Source of the DNA: Anniella stebbinsi
Taxonomy: Eukaryota; Chordata; Lepidosauria; Squamata; Anniellidae
Direction of reading: 5' to 3'
Length of the DNA: 64,000 nt
Assembly: GCA_029215795.1 (NCBI GenBank)
Contig: JARDYH010000003.1
Location: forward strand, 67,464,109-67,528,108
The notes below the pieces were generated by a model, which saw only the letters and a list, made by a program, of their open reading frames with translations, made no database searches and had not been told where the DNA came from. The translations under genes were made by a program, and so were the position numbers. This document shows, piece after piece, positions 10,347-21,225 of this stretch. How positions within the stretch are numbered: position 1 is the stretch's first letter; every line of letters begins with the position of its first letter.

Positions 10347-11372
10347 ATAACTTTTTCATTTTTAAAGATAGAAGGATGAAACTTGGGCACATTGTAGACT
10401 GGTTAGGGGTAGTTATCTGTGAGAAATTTCAGAAAGATTGGTGCATGCATTTTGTGGCAATTAATTTTTTAATAAATACCCAGGAATGCCTATAACTTTG
10501 TCATTTTTAAAGTTACACACATGAAACTTTGCCACATTGTAGGGGGTACCTTGGGACCTATGTGTGTGAAATTTCAGAAACGTAGGTGCTTGTCTTGTGT
10601 GGCAATTAATTTTTAGAAAAATGGGTAGTAGTGGGGTAAATACAGTTACGCCTCCCATTTTTTTATTTTTGAAGATACAAACAGGAAACTTGGGCACATT
10701 ACAGGTACCACTTGCCTTGATATGTGTGTGAAATTTCAGAAACATTGGAGCTTTCCTTGTGTGGCAATTAATTTTTGAAACAATGAGGAAAGAAACACCT
10801 ATAACTTTGTCATTTTTAAAGTTACACACATGAAACTTTGCCACATTGTAGGTGGTACCTTGGGACCCATGTGTGTGAAATTTCGGAAACGTAGGTGCTT
10901 GCCTTGTGTGGCAATTAATTTTTTAATAAATACCCAGGAATGCCTATAACTTTGTCATTTTTAAAGTTACACACATGAAACTTTGCCACATTGTAGGCGG
11001 TACCTTGGGACCTATGTGTGTGAAATTTCGGAAACGTAGGTGCTTGCCTTGTGTGGCAATTAATTTTAGAAAAATGGGTAGTGGTGGGGTAAATACAGTT
11101 ACGCCTCCCACTTTTTTATTTTTGAAGATACAAACAGGAAACATGGGCACATTACAGGTACCACTTGGCTTGATATGTGTGTAAAATTTCAGACAGCTGG
11201 GTCCAGGCATGTGGTGGCAAGGTATTTTTGAAACAATGAGGAAAGAAACGCCTATAACTTTTTTATTTTAAAAGTTAGAAGTCTGAACATTGCTCACTTT
11301 GTAGATGGGTTAGGGGTAGATATGTGTCAGAAATTTCAGAATGATAGGTCCAGGCATTTGATGGCTATGGAA
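10347..11372. repeat. Array of about seven related modules, left arm
   Basis: Modules start near 10347, 10490, 10617, 10779, 10925, 11067 and 11227. Each carries CTATAACTTTNTNATTTTNA or its TTTATTTTTGAAGATACAAA variant, then a GAAACTT/GGCACATT block, a GGTACC-like block, then TGTGTGAAATTTCAGAAA and TGTGGCAATTAATTTTT. Units alternate between variants rather than being uniform. This suggests successive block duplications. The right arm repeats the array inverted (about 11795-12820). Confidence 0.75.
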
Positions 11373-11591
11373 TTTTTAAATTACATGTTTCAAAAAAATT
11401 TCTACAGAGGCCAGGTCTTCCCCTCCCGCTTCCCGCGAAGAAAAGGAAACACTCTCTCGTCTCGATCCCTTTGAAGTTGCTAGTAGTATCCATTACAGGG
11501 CTCGTGTTTCCTTTCCTCCTTTCACTTTTCAAGCAGAACGGCTGAGCCTAGCTGAGTTTTGCAGCCATGCGTGCAAGGAAGGATCACTCTG

Positions 11592-11710
11592 GTCTCGATC
11601 CCTTTGATCCTTGGTAGTATCCATTACAGGGCTCGTGTCTGCTTTCACTTTGTACTCAAGCAGACACGAGCCCTGTAATGGATACTACCAAGGATCAAAG
11701 GGATCGAGAC
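11592..11710. repeat. Perfect inner hairpin near the palindrome centre
   Basis: Arms at 11592-11644 and 11658-11710 (53 bp each) pair across a 13-bp loop. They include GGTAGTATCCATTACAGGGC and its complement. A further left copy of the same block lies at about 11461-11513, whereas the right arm has one copy, so the left side carries an extra duplicated segment (about 11475-11593). Confidence 0.85.
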
Positions 11711-12874
11711 GAGAGAGTGTTTCCTTTTCTTCGCGGGAAGCGGGAGGGGAAGACCTGGCCTCTGTAGAAATTTTTTTGAAACATGTAATTTAAAAATTCC
11801 ATAGCCATCAAATGCCTGGACCTATCATTCTGAAATTTCTGACACATATCTACCCCTAACCCATCTACAAAGTGAGCAATGTTCAGACTTCTAACTTTTA
11901 AAATAAAAAAGTTATAGGCGTTTCTTTCCTCATTGTTTCAAAAATACCTTGCCACCACATGCCTGGACCCAGCTGTCTGAAATTTTACACACATATCAAG
12001 CCAAGTGGTACCTGTAATGTGCCCATGTTTCCTGTTTGTATCTTCAAAAATAAAAAAGTGGGAGGCGTAACTGTATTTACCCCACCACTACCCATTTTTC
12101 TAAAATTAATTGCCACACAAGGCAAGCACCTACGTTTCCGAAATTTCACACACATAGGTCCCAAGGTACCGCCTACAATGTGGCAAAGTTTCATGTGTGT
12201 AACTTTAAAAATGACAAAGTTATAGGCATTCCTGGGTATTTATTAAAAAATTAATTGCCACACAAGGCAAGCACCTACGTTTCCGAAATTTCACACACAT
12301 GGGTCCCAAGGTACCACCTACAATGTGGCAAAGTTTCATGTGTGTAACTTTAAAAATGACAAAGTTATAGGTGTTTCTTTCCTCATTGTTTCAAAAATTA
12401 ATTGCCACACAAGGAAAGCTCCAATGTTTCTGAAATTTCACACACATATCAAGGCAAGTGGTACCTGTAATGTGCCCAAGTTTCCTGTTTGTATCTTCAA
12501 AAATAAAAAAATGGGAGGCGTAACTGTATTTACCCCACTACTACCCATTTTTCTAAAAATTAATTGCCACACAAGACAAGCACCTACGTTTCTGACATTT
12601 CACACACATAGGTCCCAAGGTACCCCCTACAATGTGGCAAAGTTTCATGTGTGTAACTTTAAAAATGACAAAGTTATAGGCATTCCTGGGTATTTATTAA
12701 AAAATTAATTGCCACAAAATGCATGCACCAATCTTTCTGAAATTTCTCACAGACAACTACCCCTAACCAGTCTACAATGTGCCCAAGTTTCATCCTTCTA
12801 TCTTTAAAAATGAAAAAGTTATAGGCGTTTTTGTAAAACAATACTTGGCTATGGGAAAAAGCATTCAAAATGGC

Positions 12875-12990
12875 GTCCGATCCGGATCGGACATCTGGTC
12901 CGATCCGATCCGACCAGCCTCCGATCCGATCCGATCCGATCCGACCCCCCAGGTCCGATTCCGATCCGCTATCCGATCCGATCCGGGGGG
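12875..12990. repeat. GGATC/TCCGA pentanucleotide-rich terminal tract, right arm
   Basis: Tandem TCCGATCCGA-type repeats with interruptions lie just inside the right TIR. It is the counterpart of 10172-10293 but clearly diverged from it. Confidence 0.85.
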
Positions 12991-13014
12991 TCAGTGCACA
13001 TCCCTAGTTTTTAT

Positions 13015-13835
13015 AGCAGCAAAGCCCTCTTTAGATTTATCAGTAAAGTAAGGATTACAAACCATGTGGAAATTAATACTGCATGCTAAATTGGGCATGC
13101 ATTTGATTTTAGCATTCAGCAAGTGAAATCAAACAGCAAAGCCCCTAACCACATGCTTAAATGCCAACCAGGAATGAACTAAAGGCCCCAAGATCTATTA
13201 AGCATGGAATGTGCCATTTTCAACATAATTAGCTATCTAATCGCAAAGCCTAGCCTAGTCGATGCATTTGCACATGCAATCAATTACAATTTACTTTAAA
13301 GCACTCAATTGTAGTGCCTTGTTATTCATGTTCCCAAAAACATATTATCAACATATAGACCTGGTTTTCAAAATCAAGAGAAAAGTTAGGTAAATCTTGA
13401 TAAAATACAGTATTTAACATACCATTTGGGATTCATTGCTCAAAATTGACAAATATTGTTTCAGGAAATTCACTTTCTGGGCAGAAGTCCTTTTTAATAG
13501 CACCTGCTTAGTGTTCTAACTTTGCTGGATATTTTTTTCCCCAAGACACCAGAATGCTCAGCTTCCATGGGGTTGAAATGAAGGCCCAAAGGCTGCTTGG
13601 TCATATGTACATTTGTACAAACCCACATATCATATATTTTCTTATAATGCATGTGTGGACTATTAATTGAGGCTGCTCAGGTGAACAGGATTTACCCATG
13701 CATTACTGAGGGCAGGAATGCAATACGCATCTAGAGTTGGAATGGTTCTGTTTCGATCTCAGATGAAGATAGGATAGATATGCTAAAGTATAACACAGAT
13801 TAACACTTGCCATTAGGAGCATAGGAAGCTGCTTA
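13015..13835. other. Unassigned intronic sequence
   Basis: No exon or repeat family was recognised between the giant palindrome and the next MITE. Confidence 0.45.
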
Positions 13836-13843
13836 ATACTGAG

Positions 13844-14062
13844 CAGTGGAGGCTGGTGGCTCTGATTTCAGTGGGGCTGTGAATCCATTCTGGATTCAGA
13901 CAGGACGAACCAGAGCTCTAAAAGAGCTATCCAAACTGCTGAACCTATTTTGGGGATAGGGTTCAGCACCTTGGGCATCTCCTTTAGAGTTCTGTCTGGT
14001 TCTAACTGAAATCCAGAATGGGTTCACAGGCTCACTGAAATCGGAGCCTCCAACTTCCACAA
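13844..14062. mobile_element. 219-bp palindromic hAT-type MITE (CAGTGGAGGCTGG family)
   Basis: The left end CAGTGGAGGCTGGTGGCTC is flanked by an 8-bp duplication ATACTGAG at 13836-13843, repeated at 14063-14070. The halves are inverted copies of each other (GGGGCTGTGAATCCATTCTGG-like block and its complement near 14009-14028). The copy at 38228-38447 shares length and layout. CAGTG ends fit the hAT end consensus. It is non-coding. Confidence 0.85.
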
Positions 14063-14070
14063 ATACTGAG

Positions 14071-15103
14071 TAAGACCCTCGGTCCATCTAATCCAATATT
14101 GTCAACATGGGCTGGCAACTCTTTCAGGCATGAGTTTTTCTATCTCTGCCTGGAGACACTGGAGATTGAGTCTGGGATCTTTTGTATGGAAAGCATGCAC
14201 CCTAACGCCGAGCTATGGTTGCTCCCCACTGAGCTAAAGAAAAAAAAACAGATTTGTGAATCAGTTCTGAGCCCCTTCATTTGTGACAACATAACACTGT
14301 ACAGAAATGGAGATATTGTTCAAACTAACTTACTGTCTGGTTGTTTAATATATTGCAATGTTTGCATGTGTGTCTTGTATACTTGAAAAGGTCCTTGCCT
14401 GCAAGGCCACTGTCCATTACAGCTCAAGTTTATACAGCCATATAATTAAAATCATTTCAATCCATTACCATAAACATCAGCACTGCTGTTTCTTCTTCGG
14501 ATTTTAAAATTCACCAAGCAGCTCAATATGAGGCTTCAAATGGCCAGTTGCTTATTATACCGAGCAACACCATTAGCAAAACGGGGAAAAATGCTTTTAG
14601 ATTAATAAAATGGGTGAGTGTCACATTCCCTACAGTGTATTTTTATGCAGCAATCCATCCAACAACATGTTACACTGAAATGAAATGTACCAGGCTATTA
14701 AACAGAGATGTCAAACACATAAATCCTCATAGCTTGACTTACTGCTACATAGCCATACATTTCCCCCCATAGAATCTATTAAACTTTCAGCAGGCATGTT
14801 GTACATTGGCTGTGTTCAGACACACATCCATGGCTTCCTAAACCATGGTAGATGAGCACTGTAGATGTTTCCACCTCCCTTTAATCCACCCATTCTGCTA
14901 TGGATCTGGATCAGGGGCCCATTTGCTTTATGGATCACTACTTTACCTTCTTGCATGGAGAAGACAGCTTCACACACACAAAGATCATGCTATCAGAACA
15001 GGCTTTATATGCAGGTATTTTAAGCCTAAACCTGCGAACAACTTTCACCATGTCAGCTCTCACAAACATGGTCTTCTGCATTAATGCAAAGTTCAACAAT
15101 AAA
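14071..15103. other. Unassigned intronic sequence, with one possible TIR-element end
   Basis: Near 14810 the sequence GGCTGTGTTCAGACACACAT resembles the ends of the elements at 18236-18745 and 52431-52602. No matching opposite end was found, so this may be a decayed relative. No gene is visible. Confidence 0.4.
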
Positions 15104-15177
15104 TCTTTGTAAACCGCCCAGACTGCTTTGTCTATAGGGCGGTATATAAATGTAAATAACAACAACAACAACAACAG
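15104..15177 (+). mobile_element. L2-like LINE 3' end
   Basis: TGTAAACCGCCCAGACTGCT, then TATAGGGCGGTATATAAATG and an (AAC)n tail, match the terminal stem-loop block of the intact L2-like element at 24412-24460. Only the tail was inserted or survives. Confidence 0.75.
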
Positions 15178-15444
15178 GATCTCCTGCCACCGAGGAAGGA
15201 AGGCAGTAGACAAGATGAATAATAGCCTGTGTGTACACATAGATGGTGTTTCCAAGAATAGTTATCTGCATTCGACTCAAGTGAACATGGCTGCTAGACA
15301 AATATTGAAAGTAATGTCTGTTTTGGCCCCAGGCCATTGATCTAACACAGAGAAGCTGTTACATGAACAACATGAGGCAGACATGTATTATAATGCAAAT
15401 GTATGTTGAGATGGAAGCAGACTAATCCTATTTCTTCTGTTTCG
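15178..15444. other. Unassigned intronic spacer
   Basis: Nothing recognisable lies between two LINE fragments. Confidence 0.4.
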
Positions 15445-16335
15445 TAGAACTGATGACACCCAAATGTATTTCTCTATACCTTTGACAACAGCGTCCAGAC
15501 AAGACAGAGATACTTACTGTCAAAGGCCCCAACCTGGGTTTGGAGGTGTGCCAACCAGTTCTGGATGGGGTTACACTCCCCCTGAAAGGCTGTGTTCGCA
15601 GCTTGGAGGTGCTCCTGCATCTGTCGCTCCAAATGACAGCTCAAATAGATGTGACCCCTAAGAGTGCCTACTATCAGCTTCGGCTGATACACCAGCTGCA
15701 CCCCTTCCTAGAGTTGGAAGACCTAAAAATGGTAGTGCACGCGCTGGTAACTTCGAGGCTTGACCTCTGCATAGGGCTACTTCTGTGCCTAGTCCGGAAA
15801 CTTCAACTAGTTCAACATATAGCAGCCAGGTTGGTCACTGGTACACCTAGGGGTGACCATATTACACCAGCTTTAAAATCACTCCACTGGCTGCCAATTA
15901 GTTTCCGGGTGAAGTACAAAGTGTTGGTTATTACCTTTAAAGCCCTACATGGTTTGGGTCCAGGTTACCTGCGGGATCGCCTTCTCCCATACAATCCGCC
16001 CTGCACGCTCAGGTCTTTTGGGAAGAATTAACTACAGTCAACAAAAACTAGGCTGACAACTGTTACCCAGAGGACCTTCTCTTCTGCCGCTCCCAGACTG
16101 TGGAATGGCCTGCCAGAGGAGATTCACCAACTTAAGAGTCTTCCAGAATTTAAGAAAGCTATAAAGACTGATCTCTTCCAGCAGGCCTACCCAGTTGAAT
16201 TTTAGGAGTTTTATTGGAATTTTAACAATGTAGTAGTTTTTATATGTTTTAATCAGTTTAATGTATTTTATATCATGTGTTTTTAATGTTGTTCCCTGCC
16301 TCGATCCAGAGGGAGAGGCAGGTAAGAAATAAATA

Positions 16336-16371
<36 letters not shown>

Positions 16372-16372
16372 A
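15445..16372 (+). mobile_element. 5'-truncated, internally deleted L2-like LINE copy
   Basis: It begins in the reverse transcriptase at DDTQMYFSIPLTTAS. It lacks the NKLKLNPDKTE segment present in the copy at 58911-61457, and then continues through QPVLDGVTLPLKGC and KLQLVQHIAARLVTG. A later block, RTFSSAAPRLWNGLPEEI, lies past a stop near 16029. The 3' UTR carries the CTCGATCCAGAGGGAGAGGC block and an (ATT)n tail at about 16340-16370. The family is that of the copies at 5702-6300, 58751-61462 and 62284-62455. It is inactive. Confidence 0.85.
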
Positions 16373-18235
16373 AACCTACTAGTCTGAAATAGAATTCTTT
16401 GAATTTTGAACAGCTCCAACTATTTCATCCTTAATTTTGCTCCAGATGTGAATAAAAATCTGTATTATAGACCGCAGGAGGACTAAACCCAAATAACAGA
16501 TGGATAGTAAAATGAGGCTTCATTCTTTTTTAACTGGACGCCATTTTAAAAATGAATTAGAATCAGTCAAAGACAAACTGCCATAGAAACCATACAATTG
16601 CACTTTCTTGATAAGACATTATAATGATCCTTTGATTGTAAAAAGTCAAGGCAAACCCTGTATCTGCTTTTCTAAACTCTGCCTTGTGAATTGCAGATTT
16701 CAAAATTTTCCTCATCTAGTTTAAATAATGGAGTTACTAATAAACCCTCAACATTTTCTCTGTGATAAGTACTGAAACAGCAGTAACTTTATCAGAATGA
16801 TCTCTTGTAAACTGTTAATAATAAATCTCAACAAGAATACCTCACAAATCCTTAAAGTATTCAGCCACTGTATATTAAATTTTACCTCCTGAGAACCATC
16901 TGATCATCACCAGAGACAGCTATTTAATATTATGTTACATCCAGAAGTAGCATATTACTACTGTTTGTTGCACTTGTAGTACTCCAGTGACTACATCAAA
17001 TTTCATTTGAAACTGTAGAAGCTTAATCTAAATACATCTGCTTCAAACATATCATGCTGGCCAGTAAATCTTATTTTATTTGACTGTGTAAGGAAATCAG
17101 TTTATCGTAGCCTGCAATAGAGAAATGATAGAAAGAAATGTGTTCTTGTTCTTTTCCCCATTAAAACGCTATTGCATTATAGGACTCCAGTTATATGCAT
17201 ATCCCCAGATACACACGGATTATTTTCCTAGTACATTCCTCAGTACATATAGATTATCCTTCTTCAATTATGTTCTTGAGAATGGAACACAAAAAGCTAA
17301 GGCAATATTGTTCCACAGCCTGTATTTCAATTAATGTTTCAGTTATAACCATGGACACGCTCCAGTATTATTCTTGTTTTTGTGGAGAGGCATATTGTTC
17401 AGGTTTTAACACATATTCTAGGGCTGGCAATGTCTAGACAGATGTAACACAACAGAAAGTTATAACGGGGAAATTTCTGCTTTCTTCTAGAGGTAGCACT
17501 GTGCCATCTGGGACTTCTTTCAGTTCCTCTCACTTTGATTACACCTGTAGAGTGCACGAAGACAAGAAAATTGCCAGGGCATTCCATCCCAAAGGACAAA
17601 GAAAAATATTGTGTACAATTCTAGCCTTTTTCGTGAGTGGATTCTTACTGGATATTTAAGCAAATTATGAGATGTCAAAATCATTACTATCTTCACTTGT
17701 AATTGAAATGTTAAGTGCTTTGATACATTTACATATGAATAATTCTGCACTGTGAAACTGATACACTACACAATTCAGTGTTCTTGTACTTTCTTATCAT
17801 TACAGAATCATCTACTTGTTTTCCTAATTACTTTGGACTTTCATTACCACCAAATTAATAGCAATATGGATATTCAACTGTTCAGATCTAAGAAATAATT
17901 GGATTGTGACATGCTAAATAAAAGAGAAATATCCAAATTATACACACTTCTATCTATTTTGTAATTCATTTAGCCTCTAGTGGCAGTATAGAATAAAGTT
18001 TTGAAATTCATGGGCATAGTGTTGGCAATTCTTAGCACTGAGCAAATGGTTCTCATCATCTCAAATGAGGTAGAGAGAAAGCTGTCAAGCATTCATTTCT
18101 ACTGAGGTTTCCGTATTGGTGATATTTGAATAATAGTTGTCTACCCAGCTTGCTGACTTACCTGGAGTTCTACATAACTGAGCTCCATTTTTTGGCCTTC
18201 TAAATCATAGAGGTGGTGACTGATAGACAAAGTTT
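16373..18235. other. Unassigned intronic sequence
   Basis: About 1.9 kb of A+T-rich sequence with no exon, repeat tail or inverted repeat that I can support. Confidence 0.5.
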
Positions 18236-18745
18236 GGCTGCATTCAGACAACACATTAAACAACTGAGGGGGGGGGACAATTGTCAGTTGTGTTGCTTAT
18301 TGTGTCGTGTGGAGGGTAACACGCCACTCACAAACTACTGATGGTACACTATTCTGCCCAAATAAGCAACTGAGAGAAACAACTGGCTTTCAAGTTGTTT
18401 AGCTCAAAGCCAGTTGTTTAAAGTGTTGTGTGGAGGGGTGAGTGTGTTAATGGCGTGTGGTGAGTGGGTTAAAACACAAGCCCATAAAGGCAGGCAGAAA
18501 GAGCAACCAAAGTGGTGGCTGCCCCTCTGCTACAACTGGTGCAACTTGCAGGGGAGGGAGAAGGGAGGGTGGGGAGAGGGGCGGGGGCTGTGTCAGTCAA
18601 ATGCTGGGTTGACTATTAGTCCACTCAATGCCAGCCCCAACCACAGTTGGGTAGGAATATGTTGTGTGGGGAATACCCACAAAATAACCAACTGTGAGTT
18701 GGCTACTCAACCCACCATTGACTAATGTGTTGTCCGAATGCAGCC
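18236..18745. mobile_element. 510-bp TIR element (GGCTGCATTCAGACAACAC ends)
   Basis: The left end GGCTGCATTCAGACAACACA and the inverted right end TGTGTTGTCCGAATGCAGCC form an about 23-bp TIR. The interior has repeated CAACTG/CAGTTG and GTTGTTTA motifs on both strands. Its TIR core (TTCNGACAACACNTTAA) is shared with the elements at 24928-26381 and 52431-52602. I could not define a clean target duplication, so the superfamily is left open. No transposase is encoded. Confidence 0.75.
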
Positions 18746-19148
18746 TCTATGTATGCCTTTCTAATACATGTACTTAACTTCTAGATACTCAAGGCAGAAA
18801 CTACTGGCAAACGTAATCATTTGTTTAGAAAAAGAGGAAACCATATGCCTCACAATAACAAATGCAAAACAGCTAGCTATAAACTTAGAAGACTCGAGCA
18901 GAAGATGTCTGGGCAACGGGGTGGGGAGGGTTAAGTGCAAAAATAGAATGAATTGTTTATTTACGGACAATAAACCAACACAACAAAAATAGAAAAGATT
19001 GAGTATGTTATGAAAAAAACTATGACTTTTGGATAACAATGACATTACTGTTTGATCTCCAGAGATGATCAATATATCCCATCAAGACAGATTGACAGCT
19101 GACATGTCCCTTGCATTAAACAGTTAAGGCAAAAAAGGGAGTACACAC
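18746..19148. other. Unassigned intronic spacer
   Basis: No gene or recognisable repeat. Confidence 0.4.
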
Positions 19149-19500
19149 TAGGGATGTGTATAGTATCGTTAGAATTTACGATAACAATACAATATGCTCT
19201 TTATCGTGCACATGAGTTACAATAACGATATGATAGAAAAATCTACGATAATCATCGGAGACGATAATTTTCGGGCGATTTTATCGTTTTATCGGACTGC
19301 CATATACATATACCTAGGACAAGGCATTGTGGGTGCTGTAGTTCACTCTCCCACTTCCTCCTTAGTTCCCCTTTCATTCCTTAGCTTTCAATGAGTATAG
19401 GGCTAAGCATTGTGGGTGTTGTAGTTCACTCACCCACTTCCTCCATAGCCCCTCTTTCTTCCCCACCAATCAACGGCTAAGCATTTGGGTGCCGGTAAAT
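19149..19500. mobile_element. Fragment of a hAT-like element (TAGGGATGTGTATAG end)
   Basis: The left end TAGGGATGTGTATAGTATCG resembles the end of the giant palindromic element (TAGGGGTGTGCATCGG). It is followed by ATCGTTA/TAACGAT-type inverted motifs, and then two similar blocks containing GGCATTGTGGGTGCTGTAGT and GCATTGTGGGTGTTGTAGT. No matching right end or duplicated target was found, so it appears one-ended. Confidence 0.45.
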
Positions 19501-20369
19501 GAAGCACTGCCCTCACAAATCACAAATGGTACGGAAGGACACATTATTTTACTTTAAATGATTTATTAGAAGTAAAAACCGTTGTATATAGCTGAAGTGA
19601 GTTTTAAAAAACCTCGGGTATACAACATTCAAGGGAGTGCATCATGTGGTCCAAAGAGTTTTCGTAACCCTTATAAAACTTTACAAAGCTAGTGTGTAGA
19701 TCGGCTCATGGACTAGAATACTATGCTATGCCATTCAATAATGTCTACTAGTTGGTTGGCACATTAACACCTACTACTAGGATTATCTTGAGAGTGAAAA
19801 CATGGCTTTGTTGGAATATAACTATGCTAATTTCTATCATTTAAAAGATTGACAGTTGTTGAATTTAGTTATTCATGCTAAGAACCCAAATTTACAAGTT
19901 TATCATAACTTGAGAAAGACGAAGGACACCAGAACTCCAAAACAGGCCATCAGTTCTGAGTGGCAACAAGCCATCCTTGCCAGGTTCACACAACATGGCA
20001 CATTGAGCCGGTGAGGGTAATTATGTAACCCACTCCAGCACACAACAGGCATGTACAGTGGGGGGAAATAAGCCACCATAGCTTATTTCCCCCTCCATGA
20101 TCATGCAAAACCAGTCGAGGAGTGGAAAAGAAGTAAGCAGCTCTGGGGACCAATCACATCGCAGGCATAAGGAATCATGCCAGGGCAAATGTAAGATTTT
20201 TATCAGTAAAAACTTTTCATATTGGAGCAGTGGCTGAATTAATTTCAAACTGAATTTTCAGTAGAAAATATCCTCTTCAGTGTAAGCTACCTTGCGTGCC
20301 ATTTTTTGGTAGAAAGGTGGGGTGTAAATCAAACAAACCAAGCAATCAAATGAATAAATGAATGAAAAT
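19501..20369. other. Unassigned intronic sequence with a small hairpin
   Basis: A short stem GGGGGAAATAAG/CTTATTTCCCCC lies at about 20060-20093. Otherwise nothing could be assigned. Confidence 0.4.
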
Positions 20370-20843
20370 GTTATTTATTTAATATTCCATCATTTGCCAA
20401 AGAATGGCACTCAAGGTGTCTAAGAGTAAAATCTAGATTAAAAAAAACCCTAATTAAAACACAACAGAAAAACAAATAAATTTTCAACACACTTAAAAAT
20501 GCAGCAATAAAAGATAAGCAGCACTGACCGATTTAGAAAATGCTTCAGCAGTGGACCAGCTTATATGCCTAAATATAAATTATTTGCATGCTGGCAGAAG
20601 GACAACACAGAAGGAACCAATGTAATCTCTCTCAGCTGGGAATTCCAGAGCCTGGGAGCTGCCACTGAGAAGGTCTTCTCTACCACCACCATCACCTCTG
20701 ATGGCAGTGGTACCAAGATAACAGCCTCCTCAGAAGACCATAAAACAGAGACAGGCTCATATGGTGGTCTTTCAGATGGCTGATCCCAAGCCATATAGGG
20801 TTTTATAGGTCATCACTGGTACTTTGAATTCTGCCCAGAAACA
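20370..20843 (-). mobile_element. Older antisense L2-like LINE, 3' part (split by the intact L2)
   Basis: Minus-strand translation gives KTFSVAAPRLWNSQLREI, the C-terminal block of L2-like ORF2, and further upstream the YRA-type block around GTTTTATAGG. The sequence stops abruptly near 20843 and the same element resumes at 24488 with the next conserved segment. The intact plus-strand element therefore landed inside it. Stops and indels show it was already old. Confidence 0.75.
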
Positions 20844-21032
20844 CCACCAGCCTCTAGAGGATTTCAGCCTGGCAGACTGCCACTCCTTGCAGGACCAGGC
20901 TCCCAGGTACTGAGCCAGCTGCTGTGGACAATTACATCAGTCCCCCTCCCTTCCTGGGAGGGATATTTAAGCTGCTGGCTGAGGGGGCCTGGGAAAGCCA
21001 TCAACCTGTAGGAGAGGGAGGCCTGCTGCCAG

Positions 21033-21094
21033 AGGAGGAGGAGGAGGAGGAGGAGGAGGAGGAGGAGGAGGAGGAGGAGGAGGAGGAGGAGGAG
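21033..21094 (+). repeat. (GAG)n microsatellite in the L2-like leader
   Basis: About 20 uninterrupted GAG triplets, immediately followed by a second array. Both lie upstream of the ORF start, inside the retrotransposon. Confidence 0.95.
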
Positions 21095-21096
21095 TA

Positions 21097-21098
21097 TG

Positions 21099-21158
<60 letters not shown>

Positions 21159-21160
21159 CT
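21097..21160 (+). repeat. (TGCC)n microsatellite in the L2-like leader
   Basis: About 16 tetranucleotide TGCC units with almost no interruption, directly after the (GAG)n array. Confidence 0.95.
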
Positions 21161-21225
21161 TTCTGTTTTTGTCTTTGGTTGTTTTTTTGTTTTTTTGTTT
21201 TTTCCTCTTTCCCCAGGCTTGAGCT

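Larger units (their letters stand above)
10161..13006. mobile_element. 2,846-bp giant palindromic non-autonomous hAT-type element
   Basis: Ends TAGGGGTGTGCA and TGCACATCCCTA are flanked by a perfect 8-bp duplication GTTTTTAT at 10153-10160 and 13007-13014, the hallmark of hAT insertion. The element is one inverted repeat: the left arm to about 11474 pairs with the right arm from about 11690. Arms are nearly identical. An 88-codon shadow frame at 10944-11210 (minus) and 11959-12225 (plus) gives the same peptide, and a 127-codon pair differs at one residue. Each arm is built of about seven diverged modules of 130-165 bp. The outer ends are (TCCGA)n-like tracts. No transposase is visible, so mobility would need one in trans. 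The shadow frames have no protein signature. Confidence 0.93.

Noticed and set aside
10347..11372. Regularly recurring units considered as a CRISPR-like array
   Set aside because: Units are 130-165 bp and diverged, with no short constant repeat plus unique spacers and no associated genes. The context is a eukaryotic transposon.
10461..12708. Matching 88- and 127-codon frames on opposite strands inside the giant palindrome, at first looking like a duplicated gene
   Set aside because: The identical peptides are a consequence of the inverted arms. The frames are repeats of the same 130-165-bp DNA module, with no domain or start context, so they are not treated as coding.
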